Below, piece by piece: positions 6,498 to 13,922 of a stretch of 15,372 nucleotides of DNA. The first letter of the stretch is position 1, and the number at the start of each line of letters is the position of its first letter. A program made the position numbers and the translations under genes. The stretch comes from JAHJDO01 sp030671985 [NCBI: bacterium] (lineage in GTDB: Bacteria; JAHJDO01), in the NCBI GenBank assembly GCA_030671985.1, contig DAOVHI010000016.1, positions 1 to 15,372 on the forward strand. The letters run 5' to 3'. The notes beneath the pieces are model-generated. The model saw nothing but the letters and a program-made list of their open reading frames with translations. It ran no database searches and had not been told where the DNA came from.

Positions 6498-8215
6498 GTA
6501 CTCTGTTTATTGTAAATGCGATGGTAAAACCCATCCAACTCCAGCAATTCACTGTGAGAACCTATTTCTACGATTTTTCCCCTGCTCATAACAATGATAA
6601 TATCTGCCTGCATGGCAGTGCGCAGCCGATGAGTAATGATAAAACAGGTTCTTTCCTTCATAACCTTATCCAGAGTTTTTTGAATGCGTGTTTCAGTCTC
6701 AGCGTCAAGAGCAGAGCTGCTGTCATCCAGAATGAGGATTCCTGGATTTGAAAGCAGAGCTCTGGCTATACAGAGTCTTTGTTTCTGCCCTCCTGAGAGA
6801 CTCATGCCTCTCTCTCCGATTTCAGTTTCGTACTTGTCTGAAAGTGACATTATAAAATCGTGTATTTCGGCCATCTTTGCAGCAGTAATTATTTCATTAG
6901 CGCTGGCATCCATACGTCCATATTTTATATTATCAGCAACTGTACCGGAAAACATGGATGCTTCTTGAGAAACCATAGCAATACTGGATCTCAAGGATGT
7001 TAGCTTTATATCTTTAATGTTATGTCCGTCTATAAAAATATACCCTGTGGTGCAATCGTAAAGACGGAGCAATAGATTTACCAGCGAAGTCTTGCCTGAA
7101 CCGCTTGGCCCGATAAGGCTCACTCTGCTTCCTTTAGGAATTTCAAAACTAATTTCAGAAAGACCTGTGTTTTTGCTTTTTATATATTTTAAGGACACAT
7201 GTCTAAACATAACCTGGCCTTCTATCTTTTCCAGTGATATGGCTTGTTCAGAATCATGAATTTCAACCTTTTCATCCAATAACCCAAAAATTCTTCTCAC
7301 CACTACCATCAAATATTGGCTGTTAACAAGGATTGATGTGAGACTGTTTACCGGACCGAAAAGAAGGGCTGTAGTTGAATAAAACCATAGCATTGAACCC
7401 AAAGACCAACCGGCTTTTACCTTAAGTACACCTAGCCACAGAATAACTCCCATGCAGCAAGCAGAAATAATTGCGCTGGTTGTTCCTAATCCTGTGGAAA
7501 TCATGGTTCTTTTGATAAAGAGTCGAATGAGATGTTTTGAGCGTTGGAAGAAATTTCTTACTTCTTTTTTTTCCTGAGCAAAACTCTTTACTACCTCAGC
7601 TCCAGTAAGCACCTCTGAAAGATGAGAATACAATTCCGCATTGCGGGCTCGTATATCACTGCTTATTGTCTTCAAACGCTTGCTCATTACAGCAAAGGAA
7701 ATGGCTGACAGGGGAAGAGCTATTAGAGCGACAATTGCCAACTTATAATCAAGACTCAGTAAAATGACAACAGCCACTATCAAAGCAGCAACATTGGTAA
7801 TAACAGCAACCAGAGTTGTAGTAAATATTCTTTCTACCACATCGGCATCATCCATTACTCGGGCTACTAACTTCCCAACTTTGTGTTGATCAAAGTAGCG
7901 CATGGACAAACTTTGAAGCTTTTGATGCAGATCACGTCTCAGAGAGAAGACAATTTTTTGCCCCACAGCTGCGATCTGGTAGCGATTGAAGCTCTTTGCA
8001 AAACAAGTAAAAAGATAAATTAGGCTATAACCACCCAGAATGCTAAAAAGCAAAAGAATGTTTTTCTGAGGAATTACTACGTCCACCATGATCTTACCTA
8101 TAAAACCAAAAAGATAAGTTATTAAAGATGTGAAAAATGAGATGAAGACTACAATAACCAGTTTAAATTTATGTTGAGCGACATACTTCCTGAAAAGTCT
8201 ACTTAATGTATTCAT
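6494..8215 (-). CDS. ABC exporter half-transporter with degenerate Walker B glutamate (subunit A)
   Basis: Type IV ABC exporter half: membrane domain with about six segments (roughly 18-300), then an ATPase domain. ATPase motifs are Walker A GPSGSGKTS (369-377), Q-loop Gln417, signature LSGGQ (473-477), Walker B ILILDD (493-498) and switch His529. The catalytic position after Walker B is Asp498 rather than Glu, as in the degenerate subunit of heterodimeric exporters such as TM287 and BmrC. It lies 14 nt after the stop of the partner gene, so the two are one operon and probably one complex. Substrate is unknown; lipid-linked molecules, peptides or drugs are all possible. Ribosome binding is weak (GGAT just upstream). 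Confidence 0.93.
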   Translation of the reverse strand: MNTLSRLFRKYVAQHKFKLVIVVFISFFTSLITYLFGFIGKIMVDVVIPQKNILLLFSILGGYSLIYLFTCFAKSFNRYQIAAVGQKIVFSLRRDLHQKLQSLSMRYFDQHKVGKLVARVMDDADVVERIFTTTLVAVITNVAALIVAVVILLSLDYKLAIVALIALPLSAISFAVMSKRLKTISSDIRARNAELYSHLSEVLTGAEVVKSFAQEKKEVRNFFQRSKHLIRLFIKRTMISTGLGTTSAIISACCMGVILWLGVLKVKAGWSLGSMLWFYSTTALLFGPVNSLTSILVNSQYLMVVVRRIFGLLDEKVEIHDSEQAISLEKIEGQVMFRHVSLKYIKSKNTGLSEISFEIPKGSRVSLIGPSGSGKTSLVNLLLRLYDCTTGYIFIDGHNIKDIKLTSLRSSIAMVSQEASMFSGTVADNIKYGRMDASANEIITAAKMAEIHDFIMSLSDKYETEIGERGMSLSGGQKQRLCIARALLSNPGILILDDSSSALDAETETRIQKTLDKVMKERTCFIITHRLRTAMQADIIIVMSRGKIVEIGSHSELLELDGFYHRIYNKQST

Positions 8216-8229
8216 ATATCCGTTATTTG

Positions 8230-9993
8230 CTACCAGAGAACTTTACTCTTGGCTTGTGCAATTGCCTTCTGTTGTTCACAGAGTTTGTGATAAATGCTTT
8301 CTTTTCTAATTATCAATTCCTGATGGGAACCGCTCTCCACTATCCTTCCCTTATCCATAACAACGATGACGTCTGCATTAACAATCGTGGAGAGTCTGTG
8401 AGCTATTACCAGAGATGTACGGGCAGCCATAATTCTCTCAAGAGCACGCTGAATAAGTTTCTCTGATTCAGTATCAAGGTTGGATGTCGCTTCATCCATG
8501 ATTAGAATGTCAGGATTGGTCACAATGGTCCTGGCGATAGTCAATCGTTGTTTTTCTCCTGCAGAGAATTTTATTCCATCTACACCGACCATAGTTTCAT
8601 ATCCTTCAGCAAGACTCTCTATGAAATTGGCAATCTCTGCAATACGCGCAGCCTCTTTTATTTCTTTATCTGAAACGCCTTTTCTTCCATAGGAAATATT
8701 TTCCCTAATTGTGGCGTTGAATACAAAGGAATCTTGAGGCACTACCCCTATCCTTTTGTGCAGGCAGTTCAGACGAATCTTTCTGATATCCATGCCATCA
8801 ATAGTTATACTGCCTGATTTTACATCATAAAAACGAAGAAGCAGTGATGCCATAGTCGTCTTTCCACATCCTGTTTCGCCTACAAGAGCTACAGTCTTGC
8901 CTACAGGAATAGTGAAATCAATATTTTTAATCACCGGATTTCCTGTCTCGTATTCAAACGATATATTATTAAAGTGTATTTCTCCGCGAAATTTCTCTAC
9001 TGCAACAGCATCTGAAGCATCTTTAATTTCAATAGGAGTATTTAGAATTTCAAAGATACGCCGCAGGGATATTGTAGTTATTGCCATAGTATTGGAAATT
9101 TCTGAAAATTTGAGTGCGGGAGTAAAAATTCTCACTGCATAAGCAGACAGCGCAAGAACGTCTCCATAAGTCATTTCGCCTTTGATCACAAAGTAACACC
9201 CAAGGCAGTAAATTGTGGATTTCCCAAGTCCATTTACTAAGCTGGAAAAGAAAGAGAAAGTCGCACTGTAACCTACTCCCTGCAAGCCAATATTCAGAGC
9301 ATTGTGCAAACGATGCGTAAAGACTTTGGTCTCTCTTTTTTCCTGAGCAAAGGATTTTACGGTTTTCTGTTCGCTTAATACTTCAACCAAGCCGCTGGAT
9401 ACCTGATCCATTCTGGATCTGCGAAATGATTGTTTGCTTTTTATCTTTGGTAGAAAATAGCGATAATTTAAAACGTATAATGAAAGAAATGCTACCATGA
9501 CAAGTGTTAATTTCCAATTAATATGGATCATTATTCCAATGGCAAAGATGACTGAGGCAATATTTACGATCATCTGGATTGTGCTGTGGGTAAAAACATT
9601 ACTGACTATCTGGGTGTCTCCCATAACTCTGGACATGATTTTACCTGTGGGATTCTCCTGATAAAAGCGGAGTGAGAGTTTTTGAATATGTTTGTACACG
9701 GCAAGTCTTATATCAAAAACAATCTTCTTGCTGAGATAAACAATAATAAAATTATTAGGAAAGGAAAGAATGGCTGCTAGCACGGAGAGAACTAAAATAA
9801 GAAGAATAGGCAAGGGAATAGAAGCGCTAAAGACACTCCAATTCTGCTTCTGAATTACTTCATCTACTATATATCTGACAATTAGAGGAATAAGCAGACC
9901 AAACAACGTTATAACAATAGTCGTACCAATAGTTAAGATAACTTTTTTTTTATAAGGTTTGACGAATTGTAGAATTCTTAAAAAGTTATCCAT
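8230..9993 (-). CDS. ABC exporter half-transporter with degenerate signature motif (subunit B)
   Basis: Type IV ABC exporter half of 587 residues: membrane domain (about 15-310) and ATPase domain. Motifs are Walker A GETGCGKTT (372-380), Q-loop Gln420, signature FSAGE (476-480) in place of LSGGQ, Walker B ILIMDE with catalytic Glu501 (496-501) and His532. Its altered signature faces the Walker B site of subunit A in a heterodimer, which is also altered, so the pair would have one inactive and one active ATP site. First gene of the operon. The ATG at 9993 has no Shine-Dalgarno, and a -10 box ends 7 nt upstream, which suggests a leaderless mRNA. Cargo cannot be told from the sequence. Confidence 0.94.
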   Translation of the reverse strand: MDNFLRILQFVKPYKKKVILTIGTTIVITLFGLLIPLIVRYIVDEVIQKQNWSVFSASIPLPILLILVLSVLAAILSFPNNFIIVYLSKKIVFDIRLAVYKHIQKLSLRFYQENPTGKIMSRVMGDTQIVSNVFTHSTIQMIVNIASVIFAIGIMIHINWKLTLVMVAFLSLYVLNYRYFLPKIKSKQSFRRSRMDQVSSGLVEVLSEQKTVKSFAQEKRETKVFTHRLHNALNIGLQGVGYSATFSFFSSLVNGLGKSTIYCLGCYFVIKGEMTYGDVLALSAYAVRIFTPALKFSEISNTMAITTISLRRIFEILNTPIEIKDASDAVAVEKFRGEIHFNNISFEYETGNPVIKNIDFTIPVGKTVALVGETGCGKTTMASLLLRFYDVKSGSITIDGMDIRKIRLNCLHKRIGVVPQDSFVFNATIRENISYGRKGVSDKEIKEAARIAEIANFIESLAEGYETMVGVDGIKFSAGEKQRLTIARTIVTNPDILIMDEATSNLDTESEKLIQRALERIMAARTSLVIAHRLSTIVNADVIVVMDKGRIVESGSHQELIIRKESIYHKLCEQQKAIAQAKSKVLW

Positions 9994-10000
9994 GTCTTAA

Positions 10001-10029
10001 ATAATGCCTTTCCGCTAATATAATGTCAA
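10001..10029 (-). promoter_or_regulatory. Sigma70-type promoter of the ABC exporter operon
   Basis: On the minus strand TTGACA (10029-10024), a 17-bp spacer and CATTAT (10006-10001). Only 7 nt (10000-9994) separate the -10 from the ATG, so transcription should start at or within a base or two of the start codon. Divergent from the promoter of the GYF-like gene. Confidence 0.65.
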
Positions 10030-10051
10030 GTATCTGGGAGACATTTTATTG

Positions 10052-10102
10052 GAAAAAATCGCAATATTTTGATTAATAGCAGTTTATATTGTAAAATAGT
10101 TG
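10052..10102 (+). repeat. Promoter element, copy 1 (shared with truA), holding the GYF-like gene promoter
   Basis: This stretch aligns with 15132-15186: GAAAAAAT, then TTTTGATT (10067-10074; 15147-15154), ATAGC, and the 19-mer TTATATTGTARAATARTTG (10084-10102; 15168-15186; 17 of 19 identical). Within it TTGATT (10069-10074) and TAAAAT (10092-10097) are spaced 17 bp, giving a sigma70-type promoter with an upstream A-tract. The ATG at 10108 begins 10 nt after the -10. Confidence 0.6.
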
Positions 10103-10107
10103 TTGAT

Positions 10108-10560
10108 ATGTGGATGATAAAGAAGCCGGATGGAAGTATTTACGGACCTGCTGATACAGAAACGGTTAAAAAGTGGATCGAGAAAAATAGAGTTTCTGCA
10201 GATGATTATTTTACAGTAGAAGGCAGGGAAGAATGGAAACCCACTGATTCATTCGAAGAAGCCGCATCTGCTCAAAGACAGTGTTCCAATTGCAAAAAAC
10301 CCATGAACGGTGATGCAATTATTTGCATTGAATGCGGTTTTAATAGAAAAACAGGATTAACGATGCTTACGAACGCTGATAAGAATGAGGATATTCCTGA
10401 CAAATCTCCAATATTATCTTTCTTCATCAAATCTTTCACTTTTCCTTTGAGAGGAGTAGCGTTGGCAATGGTAATTTTTATGCCTCTGATTAGGATTTTA
10501 TTGAGTCTTATTCCAATTATAGGAGGATTGATATATTTTGGAGTTTTTATGCGTCACTAA
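10108..10560 (+). CDS. GYF-like / zinc-ribbon membrane protein, N-terminal part (probably frameshifted)
   Basis: The N-terminal segment MWMIKKPDGSIYGP with following helices (1-50) looks like a GYF_2-type domain. A four-Cys ribbon follows, CSNC (59-62) and CIECGFNRKTG (73-83), and a first membrane region (about 115-147). The chain stops abruptly at '...YFGVFMRH'. Reading one base back at the T5 run (10536-10540) joins it to the next frame as 'GVF-YASLIDIMRTAAGG', giving one membrane protein of about 330 residues. I therefore read 10108-11111 as one gene broken by a -1 shift (lost T, sequencing error, or slippage on TTTTT). ATG 10108 is chosen because an in-frame upstream TTG (10069) is the -35 box. 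No function is known to me. Confidence 0.75.
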   Translation: MWMIKKPDGSIYGPADTETVKKWIEKNRVSADDYFTVEGREEWKPTDSFEEAASAQRQCSNCKKPMNGDAIICIECGFNRKTGLTMLTNADKNEDIPDKSPILSFFIKSFTFPLRGVALAMVIFMPLIRILLSLIPIIGGLIYFGVFMRH

Positions 10561-10568
10561 TTGACATT

Positions 10569-11111
10569 ATGCGAACAGCAGCAGGCGGTCCGCGTTATAA
10601 AGTGGAGTGGCCTGATTCTTCAGAAATTTATGAAATGTTCATATCAGCACTTATTGTTTTCTTTGCAGGTTTAGTTGTTCTTTTTATTCCCTTAGCGGTG
10701 ACAGCTGTATTCGTTGGCGGAACTTCTGTCATTTCCAAGCTAGGCGACCCTTCATTTTCAGTATTAAGCTTTGCAGGTGGATCGATTGCAGTGGTATTTG
10801 TCGGTATTATTTGCGCAGTATATTTCCCCATGACTTTGGCTATTGCCGGTATTTACCGGTTGTTTGTTGCCAGCATAAACCCCGTAGTTCTTTTTCGCTC
10901 AATATCTCGTATTCCGAAAGAATATGCCCTGATAGCCACATTTATTTGGATTGTTCTAGCATTGTCTACCGTCATTAATCTCGGTCTCCAGATGATTCCG
11001 TTTGGAGGACTATTGTCGCCGACGGTACAGTTTTACTTTTGGGCAGTCGCCGCCTCACGCCTTGGTTTTATGACTTATCATAATAAGGAAAGGCTGAACT
11101 GGGGTGTTTAG
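10569..11111 (+). CDS. Multi-TM membrane protein, C-terminal part of the frameshifted gene
   Basis: The 180 residues hold about four hydrophobic segments: roughly 22-50, 60-105 (probably two helices) and 115-145. The frame is open upstream of the ATG through 'YASLIDI', back into the 3' end of the preceding ORF. The opening 'DIMRTAAGG...VEWPDSSEIYEMF' resembles the cytoplasmic loop of DUF4013-like membrane proteins ('I+xTAxGxxxxPxWPD'), where it normally sits in mid-protein between membrane helices. That is why I consider this the second half of the 10108 gene. No Shine-Dalgarno precedes the ATG at 10569. Independent expression is possible but less likely. Confidence 0.7.
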   Translation: MRTAAGGPRYKVEWPDSSEIYEMFISALIVFFAGLVVLFIPLAVTAVFVGGTSVISKLGDPSFSVLSFAGGSIAVVFVGIICAVYFPMTLAIAGIYRLFVASINPVVLFRSISRIPKEYALIATFIWIVLALSTVINLGLQMIPFGGLLSPTVQFYFWAVAASRLGFMTYHNKERLNWGV

Positions 11112-11132
11112 AAAACCAGCCGGCACAACAAA

Positions 11133-11161
11133 TTGACAGCATCGCTTTATCGTGATATAAT
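11133..11161 (+). promoter_or_regulatory. Perfect-consensus sigma70 promoter of the FHA gene
   Basis: TTGACA (11133-11138), a 17-bp spacer and TATAAT (11156-11161) match the consensus at every position. Transcription should start near 11168, giving a leader of about 55 nt ending in the Shine-Dalgarno AAGGAG (11210-11215). I see no obvious operator or riboswitch in the leader. Confidence 0.85.
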
Positions 11162-11222
11162 TTTTGGCGTTGAGTGTCCTTTGGCAAATAGTGATTACGA
11201 GATAAGTATAAGGAGTTGGAAT

Positions 11223-11927
11223 ATGGCAAGATTGACTGTGGAGCATGGTCAAGGCAAAGGTCGTGTTTTTGACCTTCTTTCGAGTAATACTACCATTGGT
11301 CGGGAGAGCTATAATACCATGCAAATTGAAGATAAAAACATTTCCGAGTCTCATTGTCTCATTGAAAGACGGCTTCATTCTTATTATCTTGAAGACTTAG
11401 ACTCTACTAACGGTACTTTTCTCAATCAAAAACGTATTAGCCGGGTAAAACTTGCCTCCAGTGATAAGATCGGTATCGGCGAAACAATTCTCGTTTTCCA
11501 GAAAGATAAGAGAGAAGAAGCTAAAGGTATGAGTACTATTGTTGAGGAGACATCAAAAGAGATAAAACAAGGAATAGGATATGCTACTCTTCTGTCGGAA
11601 ACAGTAAAAGAAGTCAAAAATCAAGACTTAAAGAAAGCTGCTAAATCAGGCGGTGTTATAAAACAAATTCTTCATAGTTTCGGCTGGAGCAAGACCGATG
11701 CGGATAAACTTACCAAAGAATGTGCTGGTAAGAAAAAAGAGGACTTTCCTATTTCATTAATTCTTAAGGTTGATTCACCTAAAACCAATGAGCGGATTAT
11801 TAGACTCAGGGAAAAACTCAAAGGCATCGATGGCGGCAATATTGTCAACTACGATGGCAAAGATTATCTTGTTCTGAATATAAAAGAAGATTCCGCTGGA
11901 ACTACCTACCGATTGAAAGAATGTTGA
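11223..11927 (+). CDS. FHA-domain phosphothreonine-binding protein with an unassigned C-terminal region
   Basis: The FHA domain (about 1-95) shows the conserved TIGR with Arg27 (24-27), SESH (41-44, Ser and His of the phosphopeptide pocket) and DSTNGTFLN (60-68). FHA domains bind phosphothreonine peptides, usually made by Ser/Thr kinases, and a kinase gene lies directly opposite. A linker with MSTIVEET (103-110) and several Ser/Thr could itself be phosphorylated, as in GarA-like proteins; this is inference. Residues 140-234 form a region I cannot assign. ATG 11223 is chosen because AAGGAG lies 7 nt upstream and the longer TTG start (11133) is the promoter -35. The gene ends 5 nt from the convergent kinase stop. 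Confidence 0.9.
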   Translation: MARLTVEHGQGKGRVFDLLSSNTTIGRESYNTMQIEDKNISESHCLIERRLHSYYLEDLDSTNGTFLNQKRISRVKLASSDKIGIGETILVFQKDKREEAKGMSTIVEETSKEIKQGIGYATLLSETVKEVKNQDLKKAAKSGGVIKQILHSFGWSKTDADKLTKECAGKKKEDFPISLILKVDSPKTNERIIRLREKLKGIDGGNIVNYDGKDYLVLNIKEDSAGTTYRLKEC

Positions 11928-11932
11928 GCTAT

Positions 11933-13921
11933 TTATGGAAGCATAATAGTCTTTTTAGCCGCGTCTGCCGCATCCTGTTTCCAAGTGTTGCTTGAAGTCA
12001 GAGCAGCCGCCACAGTTATCATGTTTGGCGGTCTGTCTTTTGGGTTTTTAGCTAAACAGCTCATAATCAACTTTCCAAGTTCCGAATTCACAGAACGATA
12101 GATACTTCTTATGTCAATCGGTTTTTCATTCATGTGTTTCTGAAAAATTCCTGACACATCCTTATCTACAAAGGGCGGTTGACCTGACAACAGATGATAT
12201 AAGGTTGCACCAAGATTATATATATCAGAAGCGGGTGTTACTTCCTCTCCTCTGCATTGCTCGGGAGACATGTAGTTAGGTGTACCGAGCAGAGCGCCTG
12301 CCATAGTTAAATGAGGCGTGTCTATCCTGCACGCAATTCCAAAATCCGTAAGCTTTGGCGTGCCGGTACCGGTGAGCATGATGTTACTTGGTTTTATATC
12401 TCGATGTATCACATTCACCTTATGAGCTTCTGCCATAGCCTGCGCAATTATCAATCCTATACGTTGTGTATCGAAATTGGAACACCTGTGCTCTTCTTCA
12501 AGAACTTCTTCGAGATTTTTGCCAAGTATGAATTCCATGGCATAGTAGGGTTGCCCTGCAATCTCTCCGGCATCAACAATCCTGATTATATTAGGATGAT
12601 TGATCTGCCGGATAAGTTTTACTTCACGCAGAAATCGTTCTAACGCCTGCTCATTGGCGGCGTATTGAGGAAGCATACGTTTAAGAGCAACCACCTCATG
12701 CGTCTTCGGATGACGCGCACGATATACAACAGCCATGTTACCGCGTCCGAGTTCATCCAATAAAAGATACGGACCGACTTTGGTATTAAGAATAATCCGT
12801 TGCCGCAACGGTAGACCTGCCAGTATATAGCTAATCGGCATTGCCAAAAGAGGATATGATATATCCAGATATACACCGGACGATCTCATGGTTAAAAAAG
12901 ATCCGATAATAACAATTACGGTCATCACGATATATGAAACTATAACTGAACCTCCTGCGCGAAATATGGCAAAGTATCCCGCGATAAGCGCAATCATGCA
13001 GGCCAGAAATACCTGAAGAGGACGGGCAAGAGGCTTAGTAAAACTGCCCCTGATAATTGACGAAATCGCGTTTGCATGAACCTCCACCCCTGAACTCAAA
13101 CGGTTTCCTTTGGACAGCGGAGTAGCAAACTTATCATGAAGATCAGACAACATAGCCCCTATCAACACGATTTTGTCACGAAACAACTCTGAGCTTGCAG
13201 TACCATCAATAACCTGATAGGCTGGAACAGATTCAAACGTACCCGCAGTTCCAAGATAATCAATACCTATTTCATGCTCCAAATTTAAAATAGGCGAATT
13301 ATTTTTCCCGGCAGCTTGATAGACTGCTGTTGCAAAAGATGGAAAAGAATGATCATGAAAAGTGAATGCCGGCCTGAACCGTCGAACAACGTGGTCAGTA
13401 TCAAAAGGTAAGTTAACTATACCGTATTTAGCTCTATTTCGAAATAAAGGTGACGGTAAGACCAGCCGCTGACCTGATAATCCTGTTCCTGAAGAAGCTT
13501 CCTTTCGTTCAATCACATCCAGTTTGGCGGCAAGGATTACATTTGATGCTTCACTTAAGGCGTCAGATAGAGCTTTATCTTCATTCGGAGATGTGCTTTC
13601 TACAAATAAAAGATCAATGCCGACAGCACGCGCACCTGAAACAGATAGCCTGCGAACTAATTCAGCATGATAAGAACGAGGCCACGGCCACCTTTCATTC
13701 AGAACGCCGACAGATTCTTCATCAATAGTTACCAGCACTATGGTTTTAGCCGCCTGTCTGCTTACAGGATGCGATATTCGAGTACGCAACAGAGCATCGT
13801 AGGCTAGATTGTCAAGAGTCTCTAAAGAGCGATGCAAAGACAGCCATCCTACAATCATAGTAGCAGCTGCACAGCCGACAAGTCCAAAGGTCAGCGTGCG
13901 TTTTGACTTAAGACTAGCCAT
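11933..13921 (-). CDS. CHASE2-domain transmembrane serine/threonine protein kinase
   Basis: An N-terminal membrane segment (about 10-28) is followed by a periplasmic CHASE2 sensor (about 30-300, with the typical 'VTIDEESVGVLNERWPWPR', 'GIDLLF' and 'DKIVLIGA' blocks), three membrane helices (about 303-370) and a cytoplasmic Hanks-type kinase (about 385-640). Kinase residues are intact: glycine loop GRGNMAVVY (392-400), Lys414, Glu433, HRDIKPSN (506-513, catalytic Asp508), DFG (526-528) and GTPNYMSPEQ (546-555). CHASE2 usually senses unknown extracellular cues. The gene starts 1 nt after the FecR-like gene stop, so the two form an operon. The convergent FHA protein is a candidate reader or substrate. 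Residues after 640 contain possible phosphorylation sites. Confidence 0.95.
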   Translation of the reverse strand: MASLKSKRTLTFGLVGCAAATMIVGWLSLHRSLETLDNLAYDALLRTRISHPVSRQAAKTIVLVTIDEESVGVLNERWPWPRSYHAELVRRLSVSGARAVGIDLLFVESTSPNEDKALSDALSEASNVILAAKLDVIERKEASSGTGLSGQRLVLPSPLFRNRAKYGIVNLPFDTDHVVRRFRPAFTFHDHSFPSFATAVYQAAGKNNSPILNLEHEIGIDYLGTAGTFESVPAYQVIDGTASSELFRDKIVLIGAMLSDLHDKFATPLSKGNRLSSGVEVHANAISSIIRGSFTKPLARPLQVFLACMIALIAGYFAIFRAGGSVIVSYIVMTVIVIIGSFLTMRSSGVYLDISYPLLAMPISYILAGLPLRQRIILNTKVGPYLLLDELGRGNMAVVYRARHPKTHEVVALKRMLPQYAANEQALERFLREVKLIRQINHPNIIRIVDAGEIAGQPYYAMEFILGKNLEEVLEEEHRCSNFDTQRIGLIIAQAMAEAHKVNVIHRDIKPSNIMLTGTGTPKLTDFGIACRIDTPHLTMAGALLGTPNYMSPEQCRGEEVTPASDIYNLGATLYHLLSGQPPFVDKDVSGIFQKHMNEKPIDIRSIYRSVNSELGKLIMSCLAKNPKDRPPNMITVAAALTSSNTWKQDAADAAKKTIMLP

Positions 13922-13922
13922 T

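Noticed and set aside
10069-10107. Upstream TTG start for the GYF-like protein
   Set aside because: It overlaps the predicted -35, adds a low-complexity tail, and the domain match begins at Met 10108.
11133-11222. 30-codon N-terminal extension of the FHA protein from TTG 11133
   Set aside because: The TTG is the -35 box of a perfect consensus promoter, and AAGGAG lies 7 nt before ATG 11223, where the FHA domain begins.
12640-12876. Minus-strand ORF in another frame within the kinase gene
   Set aside because: Out-of-frame overlap with the conserved kinase domain; composition (many Trp, Tyr, Arg) is typical of a shadow frame.
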